A stretch of DNA of 20,206 nt from a virus. Position 1 is the stretch's first letter. Each line of letters starts with the position of its first letter. A model generated the notes under the pieces. It searched no databases, was not told the DNA's origin, and saw nothing but the letters and a program-made list of their open reading frames with translations. The position numbers and the translations under genes are program-made. Below, piece after piece: positions 13,222 to 20,206 of this stretch. The stretch is from IMG/VR virus record IMGVR_UViG_3300034980_000114, positions 1-20,206 of that record; one strand, 5' to 3'.

Positions 13222-15408
13222 ATGGCAACGTGGAAGTGGGCGAAGACTCCGTATTCTGACCGCCACCATCAGCGCATGGCTGACCTTTCGATGCAGCAGG
13301 GGCAGATCAGCGCAAATACCCAGCAGAATATCTGGAACACTATCGGCAGTACGATTGCGTCTCTCCCGCGAGAGGTGCAACAGGCGCAGTATTACGAGAC
13401 GTTGCAGTCGCGTCAACAACAGGCGTTGGAGAGAGAAGAGAAGGCTCGGAACCGTGAGGCCGCGTTTACGGCAGGAGGGGAGCAATTCCTCCGAGATGAT
13501 GGCTCGACAGATTATGATGCGTGGGAGCAGGATGTCTTGGCTCTTTCCGATGGCACATTCCCTCTCACGGTACGTCACCCTGATGACTACGCTCACCGTC
13601 TTCCAGATCAGGCAAGTATTGGACAGTTGCGTGCGGATATTAAAGACGCAGATCATAAGGATTTAATAGCTACCAACGAAGACAGGAAGCGCGTAATTGA
13701 TCAACGGTTGAATCTTTCTACAGAATTTGCTCGTCTTGCGGAGGGGGCAATGGGATTTACTGATGCCAACGAACAGTTGGAATTCTGGCAGAAGGGTACG
13801 GGGGAGGGGAGCAAACTGTCTGCACTCGCGCAGATGCTTGACAGAGAATTGGGCGGAACAACTGTCTCCGACAACCTGTCCTCGATGGCTTCAGTGGATC
13901 GCAATACGTTCTTTGGTTTTGATCTTCAAGATGAGACGACCGGCGTGATGCGTCCTCCAAATTCTGGAGACGCATACCCTTTTTTAACTAACGTCATAAC
14001 TGAAGGAATGGGTAATAGGGAACGACTTGCCTATCAAGCACAAACGAACGAAGCGATTAAAAGCCTTATTGATTCTGGCGGTTCACCACGTTGGGCTTGG
14101 AGTGCGCTAAATCCACAGCAGCAAGAGGTGGCAACGAATGCCCTTGCTAATGTTCTCATCAGGACTGGCGGTGAGATTATCGACGATCAGGCTGACCTTG
14201 ATCGTCAATGGGCGAGAATTAACGAGGATACGGGGGGGTATCTTGATGCAAACCCAGGCATCTATGACGCGCTGGATCGAAAAGGATTGCTGACTTTCCC
14301 GACCGTTGAAGACGTTGAGGCGAACGCGGACTTATTTGAACCCGGAGAAGCGCATACCCCTCAGAATCTATTCAACATGGGCTTGAGGAATTCTGGTGTC
14401 GACTCGCCGCTGTATAACGTGGACGCGGTGGGGCACGAGGTGCTTGCGTGGGGTACAGGACAGGGTTACCCCGGCATGGATCGTATCGTTCACGGGAGTC
14501 CTGCATGGGGTTCAATTACTAGGGCTTATGCGTTGGATGGCGGTGACCCCCGATACTATGGTGAGTATTTGGACATGCTACAAGAGCGGAGCTTAGAGAC
14601 GGGAGGAACGGGAGGGACGAGGGGGAGTCGTAACGGTGATGGCATTCAAATTACTGACGCTGCGGTGATTGGTGCGACTCGGGCACTTGGTGATGAGCAT
14701 CGGGCATATCACGGGAGTCTTCCAACTGTTGGTGGGGTAGTGTCCGACGATATCCTTGCCAATAACACATCCCCTGCTCTTGAGTACATGAACGAGGATG
14801 GGCAATGGATCAACGCTGGAAATGATCAAGCAGTGTTGACTATTACAAACTTAGACGGCACTACAAGTTCAAGGACTGTTTATAGTTCAAGAAACCCTAT
14901 ACTTGGGATGGCGGAAGTGCCGCAAGACGATCTAGACAATGTAGTCCGTTCTGAGTCTGAATATAAGTCTGACCAGAAATTCATGTATGAAAAAGCTATG
15001 GCGTCTGTCGGTGCGCCCACTCCCCCCATGATGCATGCTCTAGGTGAGGCATTTATGGATGAGATTTCTCAAAAGAATGAGGCAGGAGAGGTTCTTGGAT
15101 ATCATAAGGATCTGATGGACATTTGGCCGAAACGAGACGGCGAATTTATATCCTTCTCTGAAATACAGGACACTTCCCCAGTGGAAGCAGAAGATTTGTT
15201 TATCGAGTTCGCAGACCAGTACGGGATTGATTTATTAGAAGATTTATATCCAGAGATACGTGGCGATTATACGCTTGAGCATTTTCCAAGGCTTATGAAA
15301 TCCATGCTTGGTCTAAAATTTCCCGGCACGACCCGAGGACTCGAATTGTTCTCTTTGGTTCCTAGATCCCAACAAACCTCAAGCTATCCCATCGCATCAA
15401 TTCGGTAA
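13222..15408 (+). CDS. Probable ejection/internal virion protein (728 aa)
   Basis: The N-terminus (MATWKWAKTPYSDRHHQRM, then QQNIWNTIGSTIASLPREVQQ and a Gln/Arg/Glu coiled coil to about residue 85) resembles the start of internal virion proteins of podoviruses that are packaged in the head and ejected with DNA. The rest is mostly soluble and helical with no membrane segment and no recognised catalytic motif; Asp/Glu/Gly-rich stretches such as TGGTGGTRGSRNG (near 463) look like linkers. AGGAGA lies about seven bases ahead of the ATG. It lies between the Gln-rich internal protein and the giant protein, as P22 gp7/gp20/gp16 or T7 gp14-16 lie in order. Assignment rests on position and coiled-coil start only. 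Confidence 0.65.
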   Translation: MATWKWAKTPYSDRHHQRMADLSMQQGQISANTQQNIWNTIGSTIASLPREVQQAQYYETLQSRQQQALEREEKARNREAAFTAGGEQFLRDDGSTDYDAWEQDVLALSDGTFPLTVRHPDDYAHRLPDQASIGQLRADIKDADHKDLIATNEDRKRVIDQRLNLSTEFARLAEGAMGFTDANEQLEFWQKGTGEGSKLSALAQMLDRELGGTTVSDNLSSMASVDRNTFFGFDLQDETTGVMRPPNSGDAYPFLTNVITEGMGNRERLAYQAQTNEAIKSLIDSGGSPRWAWSALNPQQQEVATNALANVLIRTGGEIIDDQADLDRQWARINEDTGGYLDANPGIYDALDRKGLLTFPTVEDVEANADLFEPGEAHTPQNLFNMGLRNSGVDSPLYNVDAVGHEVLAWGTGQGYPGMDRIVHGSPAWGSITRAYALDGGDPRYYGEYLDMLQERSLETGGTGGTRGSRNGDGIQITDAAVIGATRALGDEHRAYHGSLPTVGGVVSDDILANNTSPALEYMNEDGQWINAGNDQAVLTITNLDGTTSSRTVYSSRNPILGMAEVPQDDLDNVVRSESEYKSDQKFMYEKAMASVGAPTPPMMHALGEAFMDEISQKNEAGEVLGYHKDLMDIWPKRDGEFISFSEIQDTSPVEAEDLFIEFADQYGIDLLEDLYPEIRGDYTLEHFPRLMKSMLGLKFPGTTRGLELFSLVPRSQQTSSYPIASIR

Positions 15409-15422
15409 GGCGGACTCCCGGT

Positions 15423-18400
15423 ATGGCAAATCAATTTCCGTGGCAGCGGCGTCCGAGTTCTCCGTGGCAGCGGCGTCCGAGTTCTTCATCTCGTCGTCGA
15501 CGGTCTGCCCCCGGACAAAGCGTGTCCGAGTGGCTCCGAGAGCGTGAGGAGGACGAGGATTTTTTAAAGCGCATGGGGTGGAAAAGTCCATCTGAGCGAT
15601 CTCTGCTAAAGGCGGCTCCTCCTCCTCCGAGTAGTGCGATGAGAGAGGCCATGATACAGGGGCCGGGGTGGGACTCGTCGTACCGGTTCCGCGCAGATCC
15701 TCGTGTCGAAATCTCAGATCCAAATAAAGGACTGACCGGGATTGGTCGTCAACCGGTTGACGAACCTTACATCGGTGCTATGGGAAGTTTTGCCGAGCAG
15801 GTACAGGCGGCTCCAGAGGCTCCTCTAAGTGTTTCTCGGGAAGAACAGGATTTTCAGGATTGGTTTAGTGGCATCGCAGGTATGTATGGCTATGCTCCTG
15901 ACCCGGACGATCCACGGCATTTGTATGATTATCGCGCTGCGTTTCGTGCTGGTGTTCGTGAGCCTGAGATAGGCGCAGATGGGCTTCCTCATTGGCCGTC
16001 AGCGTTTAAGTCTGAGGATCATCCAAATAGGGTTGTTGGTGGATTCGATACGGTGACGGGTGAGCGCGACGAAAGCGTTCCAATGGCTCGTTCTATTGAA
16101 GAGCTTAGAAGTCTTGGGTGGGACGAGACTGGCGCAAATCAATTGGGCCGTGAGCATGGATTGCCTCTGACTGACCCTGAAATCACTCCTGTTAGTAGGG
16201 CCGGACGCCCCAGTAGGCGCATGGCTGACCTTTCTGTAAGGGATCGTCCCGTTGAAGAGCTTAGAAGGCTTAGGGCTGAGGACGCTGCTCGTTTTGGCAC
16301 AGGCGTCGTCGGACAACGATGGAAGGAAAAGTTAGAGCAACGTGAGCGTGTTCTTGGTCAACAAGGTACGCCTGATGTCGTTGACCCGAGAGGGCCGCGA
16401 TGGGCCGCTGACGAGGATGAATTTGTCGCAGACCTTCATCAAGTAGGCGAGAATCTGGAAGGAGTCTTTGGGCGAGAGCTTATTGAGCATGTTCCCGTCC
16501 TTGAGAGCGTTATAGATCCAGACCGGACGTATAACATCCCGACCATGTGGAACGGTCGACAGATTGAAAATCCTGATGACAAGCGACAGATAGCGGCCCG
16601 TCGACTGGCGAGTGGCGAACAGCCAATGTATCCCAACTACGCCACGGCTGAAGAGGCGAACGAGGCAGCGGCGCGTCGAAGTCGTCGTATCGGAGAACTA
16701 CGGGAGACGGTGCAGGAAGGGTTGGCTCCGCCAACTCTGTTCACTCAGACAGAGAAAGGTCTTCGCACTGCTGGAAAGTTAGTTGGGCCAGGTTCTATTC
16801 GGACACTTACTCAAATCATTAGTCGGGATCTCGACCGGTTTGACTGGGTGGATTGGGATGAGGACTTACGTGATTGGTCGACGAAGACGATTGACGAGCA
16901 GAATGAGATCATTGCTAACCTCCCGCAAAGTCAGGGCAGTGTTGATGTATTTTCGGGTGAAGGAAATTTTATTCCCAAGGCATTCAAGTGGATGTATACC
17001 ACGCTGCCCGAGCAGTTGGCGGCGATGTCTCCCATCTTGGCCGCAGGATATATCGGTGGGGCCGCAGCGACTGGTGCGGCTGCGGCGTTTACGGCTCCCG
17101 TCTGGTTGACGGCAGGGGTTGGAGCAGTGGCTGGGTCTGCACTAATGGGACTGTTGTATCACAGCAGTGACGTGCAGGAGCAGATGCATGAACGAGACCC
17201 TAACCTTGTTGCGCCGTGGACGGCGCTAGCAGCAGCAGTGCCGATGGCGTTTCTTGATTCGATTGTGCCGGGAAGACTGATGGGAAGGGCCGTGAATGCC
17301 ATTGGCCGTCCTCTTGGGGGATCGGCAGCGACACAGGCCGTTGCGCGTCGTATCAATAATCGTTTCTTTCAGAAGATGGACGAGGCAGTGAAGGCTGCGG
17401 GTGGCGTCCAGCGAGGTAGCTGGTTCAGCATTGCGAGAGAATCTGGGCGAAACGCAATGGCCGAGGCGTTTACTGAAGTTGCACAGGAGGCCATTAGTAC
17501 GGCAACGGCTGATCTCAAGACGGGGCATAAGACTGACTGGGGGGAGTGGAGCATAGAGAGACCCTTTGATTTTGGAGAGACAGGATTCCTGTCAGAAGTT
17601 CCAGAGATTATGCTAACCGCCGCTGGGGTGGGTGGAGCCATTACAACCACGTCTGAGTATGTGACGCAGCGTTTAATTGGCTCTCCCAACGAGTCTCCCC
17701 TGAGTCTTCCTTCTGCTGTGTCTTTGCAGGAGTATCTAAAAAATCAGGCGAGTCGACTCCCGCTCATCGGACATCGCACTCAGGATGGTTTACCAACAGA
17801 CGGGTTAAGGACGAGGTTTAATCTAAAAGACCAGTCCGATCCGGGATTGCCGACGCTATATAACTTCGCAGATTCTGAGGGGCAGAGTGTAACTACGCCA
17901 GAGGATCTTGTGGAATGGGGCGAGAGCATTAGGCCGGAGCTTGATAAATATGAAGCAGGAGAGGTATCAAAAGAGACTCGTGACTCTCCATTAAATGCCG
18001 TGCTGCGCGGCGTTGGTCTTGTTCCCCTTAAGAACGAAAAGCCCATACAGAAGGCCGAGCGCATTCTTGCGACGGGGAGAATTATTCCCCAGCTATATGA
18101 CGCTAATGGTGCCATGTCCGAAGAATCCATACTGAACAGCGATATGGATATTGTGACAATGGCGCGAGAGATTAAACGTAGCAAGACGTCTGCTCAAAAA
18201 CCATTTAATTCAAAGGCCAACGCTAAAACAAACAAAGAGCGTGCTGCAAAACTTTTGTCTAAGTTTCTCCAAGATCGCGCTGCGTCAGCGCAAAAGTTAG
18301 CTGAAGTCACTCACCGGTACCATGTTAAGGATGCTTTCCTGAAGGGCGAAACTGTTCCTGAACAGATTCTCGCTGACTACAAAACTGAGATTGACGACTG

Positions 18401-20206
18401 GACAGAGACTCGTGACACGCGTGCCGCAGCGCGTCGTGAAGTAGAGAAGGCCGCACCGGTCGTTAAGCCTAAGCCGCCTGAAGACGTTGAGCCTGAGACG
18501 CCTGAAGACGTTGAGGCTGCGCCGGATGAAGTGGTTGTTGACGAGACTGCTTCTCCTGTGAGGCAGGGAGTGTCTGACGCGATTGTGTCCATTGAAAACG
18601 ACGCAGCCGTAAGTGATGAAGATACAGGGAAACTCGTTAAGCAACTTAACGATATCTTGACGAGGGACGTGCAAGCTGCGGAAGACGTTGAGGATACTGG
18701 TGCTGTATGGGACTCGACTCACGGCTTGACACTCCCACAGCATGTCGTCGACCGGAACATGAAGTTAGCGAAAGCTAAAACCCGTATCGACAACGCGATA
18801 CGGTCAGCCCAAGACCTTGGAGCGACTGATGAAAGTATTCAGGCGCTTCAGAATGCGTCCGATCAGATCGCGTCCACGATGGAAGAAGGCTTTGAAGCGG
18901 TCGACCTGCGTGGGCAGCCTTACGATTACGAACAGGGTCGGAGACACGCAGAACCTGACAATACGTTGAAGCCAGGCGAACAAGTTATCTCACGAGTCGT
19001 TAAGCCAGAAGTGCGATACCAAGGCACGTTGGTTCAACAGGGGCAAGTCGATATTCGTTACGGCCCCGAGCCGGTAGAAGGAGCCGCTGTCGAGGTTGAC
19101 ACGAAGGGAGCGGCGGAGACAACGGAAGCGAGAAGGCTCGTAGAAGGTTACAACGAGGCAAGAGAGACCAATGAACTCGCTGAATTCCTAAGTGAGCAAG
19201 AGGGCGGAGTCGGGGCTGGATTCGTGAGGCTTGGAGTTACTAATAGTGATAAACGCGCACGTACGCCAATGAACATGCCTCCCGCTGAGTTTGAGGAAGA
19301 GCTTCATGGCGAATATCAGGTGGGAACCAGAGACGGCGTTCATTACGTGGTGCCGTGGTTCAGGCCGATTGATGACTACTTTGTTGGAACTGGAGCCGCG
19401 ACCGATCTGTTTGAACTTGAAGGCTATGACCCAGATCCTACCGTCACCCAAACATCTACGGTTCAAGAACCGGCCATCCTCAAGTCTCGTGACGGGGCGT
19501 TTGGTGTTGAGAACATTGAGAAAAAAGGACGCATCTCGTTTTCGCCACCTGCGGTTACGGAGGCAGCGGCGAAGCCGGAACCGCAACCTAAGTCAAAGGT
19601 TGAAGCGGCGGAGACTGAGACCGGAGATTACCCGTCTTCAGATCGCATTGTCGAGAGCTATAACAAAGCGATAGAGAAGCCGGACGCCGCTGATCGAAAA
19701 TATGCGTTCAAAGATGCTGTCGGGCCGACGTTTACGATGGGGGTGGAGAATTCCATTAAGCGAACCAGAAGTCCGGCGTCGAATCTTGCCCCGATCTATA
19801 AAACATTGGAGTCCGGTTCGTACTCAATGATTGACGCAGGGGGCGGTGTGTACCATGCCGTCCCTGCCCCGTGGCTAGATTTCAACATTATGATGGCTGG
19901 CGGCGGTGCGATGGGAGAGTCTTTTACACTCGTGAATTTTCAGTCCGGAGAGAATCAGCGGGTCGTACTGGAGAAGCCAGCCGAATTCGTTCTAGACGTG
20001 GGCACGGACGCAACCTTGAGCTTGTCCGGTGAAGCAGAGGTGATGTTTACGCTGAAAAAGCGAGGAAGAATAAGATTTGAAGGCGGAGACTCTGTCGTTG
20101 ACCCCTACGACTGGAACCAAGAATACGGTAGCCCTCCACGCACGCTTGCGGAAGATGAGGTATCGAAACCTGTTACAAAGGTCGAAGCGAAGAAGCCGAA
20201 AAAGGT
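15423..20206 (+). CDS. Giant virion/ejection-type protein, 3' partial (at least 1,594 aa)
   Basis: One frame runs without a stop from the ATG at 15423 to the window end, so the product is larger than 1,594 residues. Order: an Arg/Ser/Pro-rich start with two copies of PWQRRPSS; a soluble region to about 525; strongly hydrophobic Ala/Gly segments at about 528-581 and 598-621; the motif EAFTEVAQEAIS near 681, which is common in large phage polyvalent or ejection proteins; another hydrophobic stretch at about 727-748; a Pro/Glu/Asp/Val linker near 1013-1040; then repeated strand-rich domains from about 1180. The membrane segments suggest it is injected and inserts in the host envelope, as for T7 gp16 or P22 gp16. 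No lysozyme or transglycosylase motif is visible in this part. The ribosome site is weak (AAGG twelve bases upstream), and translation may be coupled to the preceding gene, 14 bases away. Confidence 0.85.
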   Translation, partial: MANQFPWQRRPSSPWQRRPSSSSRRRRSAPGQSVSEWLREREEDEDFLKRMGWKSPSERSLLKAAPPPPSSAMREAMIQGPGWDSSYRFRADPRVEISDPNKGLTGIGRQPVDEPYIGAMGSFAEQVQAAPEAPLSVSREEQDFQDWFSGIAGMYGYAPDPDDPRHLYDYRAAFRAGVREPEIGADGLPHWPSAFKSEDHPNRVVGGFDTVTGERDESVPMARSIEELRSLGWDETGANQLGREHGLPLTDPEITPVSRAGRPSRRMADLSVRDRPVEELRRLRAEDAARFGTGVVGQRWKEKLEQRERVLGQQGTPDVVDPRGPRWAADEDEFVADLHQVGENLEGVFGRELIEHVPVLESVIDPDRTYNIPTMWNGRQIENPDDKRQIAARRLASGEQPMYPNYATAEEANEAAARRSRRIGELRETVQEGLAPPTLFTQTEKGLRTAGKLVGPGSIRTLTQIISRDLDRFDWVDWDEDLRDWSTKTIDEQNEIIANLPQSQGSVDVFSGEGNFIPKAFKWMYTTLPEQLAAMSPILAAGYIGGAAATGAAAAFTAPVWLTAGVGAVAGSALMGLLYHSSDVQEQMHERDPNLVAPWTALAAAVPMAFLDSIVPGRLMGRAVNAIGRPLGGSAATQAVARRINNRFFQKMDEAVKAAGGVQRGSWFSIARESGRNAMAEAFTEVAQEAISTATADLKTGHKTDWGEWSIERPFDFGETGFLSEVPEIMLTAAGVGGAITTTSEYVTQRLIGSPNESPLSLPSAVSLQEYLKNQASRLPLIGHRTQDGLPTDGLRTRFNLKDQSDPGLPTLYNFADSEGQSVTTPEDLVEWGESIRPELDKYEAGEVSKETRDSPLNAVLRGVGLVPLKNEKPIQKAERILATGRIIPQLYDANGAMSEESILNSDMDIVTMAREIKRSKTSAQKPFNSKANAKTNKERAAKLLSKFLQDRAASAQKLAEVTHRYHVKDAFLKGETVPEQILADYKTEIDDWTETRDTRAAARREVEKAAPVVKPKPPEDVEPETPEDVEAAPDEVVVDETASPVRQGVSDAIVSIENDAAVSDEDTGKLVKQLNDILTRDVQAAEDVEDTGAVWDSTHGLTLPQHVVDRNMKLAKAKTRIDNAIRSAQDLGATDESIQALQNASDQIASTMEEGFEAVDLRGQPYDYEQGRRHAEPDNTLKPGEQVISRVVKPEVRYQGTLVQQGQVDIRYGPEPVEGAAVEVDTKGAAETTEARRLVEGYNEARETNELAEFLSEQEGGVGAGFVRLGVTNSDKRARTPMNMPPAEFEEELHGEYQVGTRDGVHYVVPWFRPIDDYFVGTGAATDLFELEGYDPDPTVTQTSTVQEPAILKSRDGAFGVENIEKKGRISFSPPAVTEAAAKPEPQPKSKVEAAETETGDYPSSDRIVESYNKAIEKPDAADRKYAFKDAVGPTFTMGVENSIKRTRSPASNLAPIYKTLESGSYSMIDAGGGVYHAVPAPWLDFNIMMAGGGAMGESFTLVNFQSGENQRVVLEKPAEFVLDVGTDATLSLSGEAEVMFTLKKRGRIRFEGGDSVVDPYDWNQEYGSPPRTLAEDEVSKPVTKVEAKKPKK
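15437..15484 (+). repeat. Perfect 24-bp tandem duplication
   Basis: The 24-base unit at 15437-15460 is repeated without change at 15461-15484, adding one copy of the octapeptide PWQRRPSS in frame near the start of the giant gene. It looks like a recent slippage or duplication event. Confidence 0.97.
18475..18515 (+). repeat. 17-bp direct repeats in acidic Pro linker
   Basis: CGCCTGAAGACGTTGAG occurs at 18475-18491 and 18499-18515, 24 bases apart, coding for PEDVEPE and PEDVEAA. A shorter related copy (GAAGACGTTGAGG) lies near 18680. These mark a Pro/Glu/Val linker between the membrane part and the repeat-domain part of the giant protein. Confidence 0.8.
18960..19065 (+). repeat. Possible partial copy of the giant protein's strand-rich repeat domain
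   Basis: The coded stretch PGEQVISRVVKPEVRYQG and then QQGQVDIRYGP (about residues 1180-1214) resembles the end of the two fuller copies downstream (hydrophobic-x-x-PA/PE, spacing, K/Q-x-GRI/QV-x-F/Y). It may be a truncated or highly diverged first copy. The similarity is weak and judged by eye. Confidence 0.35.
19140..19541 (+). repeat. Strand-rich repeat domain, copy A, in the giant protein
   Basis: This copy (about residues 1240-1373) starts VEGYNEARE, has GVTNSDKRARTPMNMPP, then YQVGTRDGVHYVVPWF, a Gly-rich GTGAATDLFEL, and ends with EPAIL and KKGRISF. These landmarks appear in the same order in copy B. An Ala/Pro/Lys/Glu linker (KPEPQPKSKVEAAE) follows. The family is not one I recognise. 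Confidence 0.65.
19650..20081 (+). repeat. Strand-rich repeat domain, copy B, in the giant protein
   Basis: This copy (about residues 1410-1553) starts VESYNKAIE and has GVENSIKRTRSPASN, then YSMIDAGGGVYHAVPAPWL, a Gly-rich GGGAMGESFTL, and ends with KPAEFVLDVG and KKRGRIRFE. It matches copy A in motif order and spacing, with about ten extra residues. The window ends in SKPVTKVEAKKPKK, which repeats the type of linker that followed copy A, so another copy may follow outside the window. Confidence 0.65.

Noticed and set aside
19291-19674. Arg-rich forward frame inside the giant gene
   Set aside because: Frame-shifted shadow of the giant gene with biased composition and no ribosome site.

Overview
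The window is part of a tailed dsDNA bacteriophage (or prophage) genome of podovirus type. Its morphogenesis genes resemble the P22/Bcep22-like group: a roughly 500-residue terminase (here in two pieces), a 790-residue P22-type portal, a P22 gp5-type coat protein with an inserted domain, gp4-like and gp10-like tail accessory proteins, then long internal (ejection) proteins. Every supported gene is on the + strand, spacing is tight and 1- to 19-base overlaps are common. I see no tRNA, rRNA, CRISPR, insertion sequence, integrase, lysis gene or replication gene. The host cannot be named from this sequence.

Layout. 1-715: 3' part of a 2-oxoglutarate/Fe(II)-oxygenase-like gene and a small basic protein. 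717-3095: large terminase as two separate reading frames, ATPase half (717-1496) and nuclease half (2352-3095), with three small overlapping genes (1493-2342) between them. 3095-8056: small helical protein, portal, scaffold and coat protein, closed by a clear intrinsic terminator at 8074-8112. 8125-10960: small protein, two head-tail connector/tail genes and a small virion-like protein. 10957-11421: GNAT-family acetyltransferase. 11524-15408: three proteins that look like internal or ejection proteins. 15423-20206: one giant reading frame of at least 1,594 codons that leaves the window open.

How it fits together. Terminase, portal, scaffold and coat build and fill the procapsid. The gp4-like and gp10-like proteins close the portal and start the short tail. 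The Gln/Ala-rich internal proteins and the giant membrane-segment-bearing protein are probably carried in the capsid and ejected with the DNA. The most unusual points are the split terminase with a gene cassette exactly at the ATPase/nuclease linker, and the giant protein, whose C-terminal part carries diverged tandem copies of a domain I do not recognise, joined by Lys/Pro/Glu/Ala linkers.
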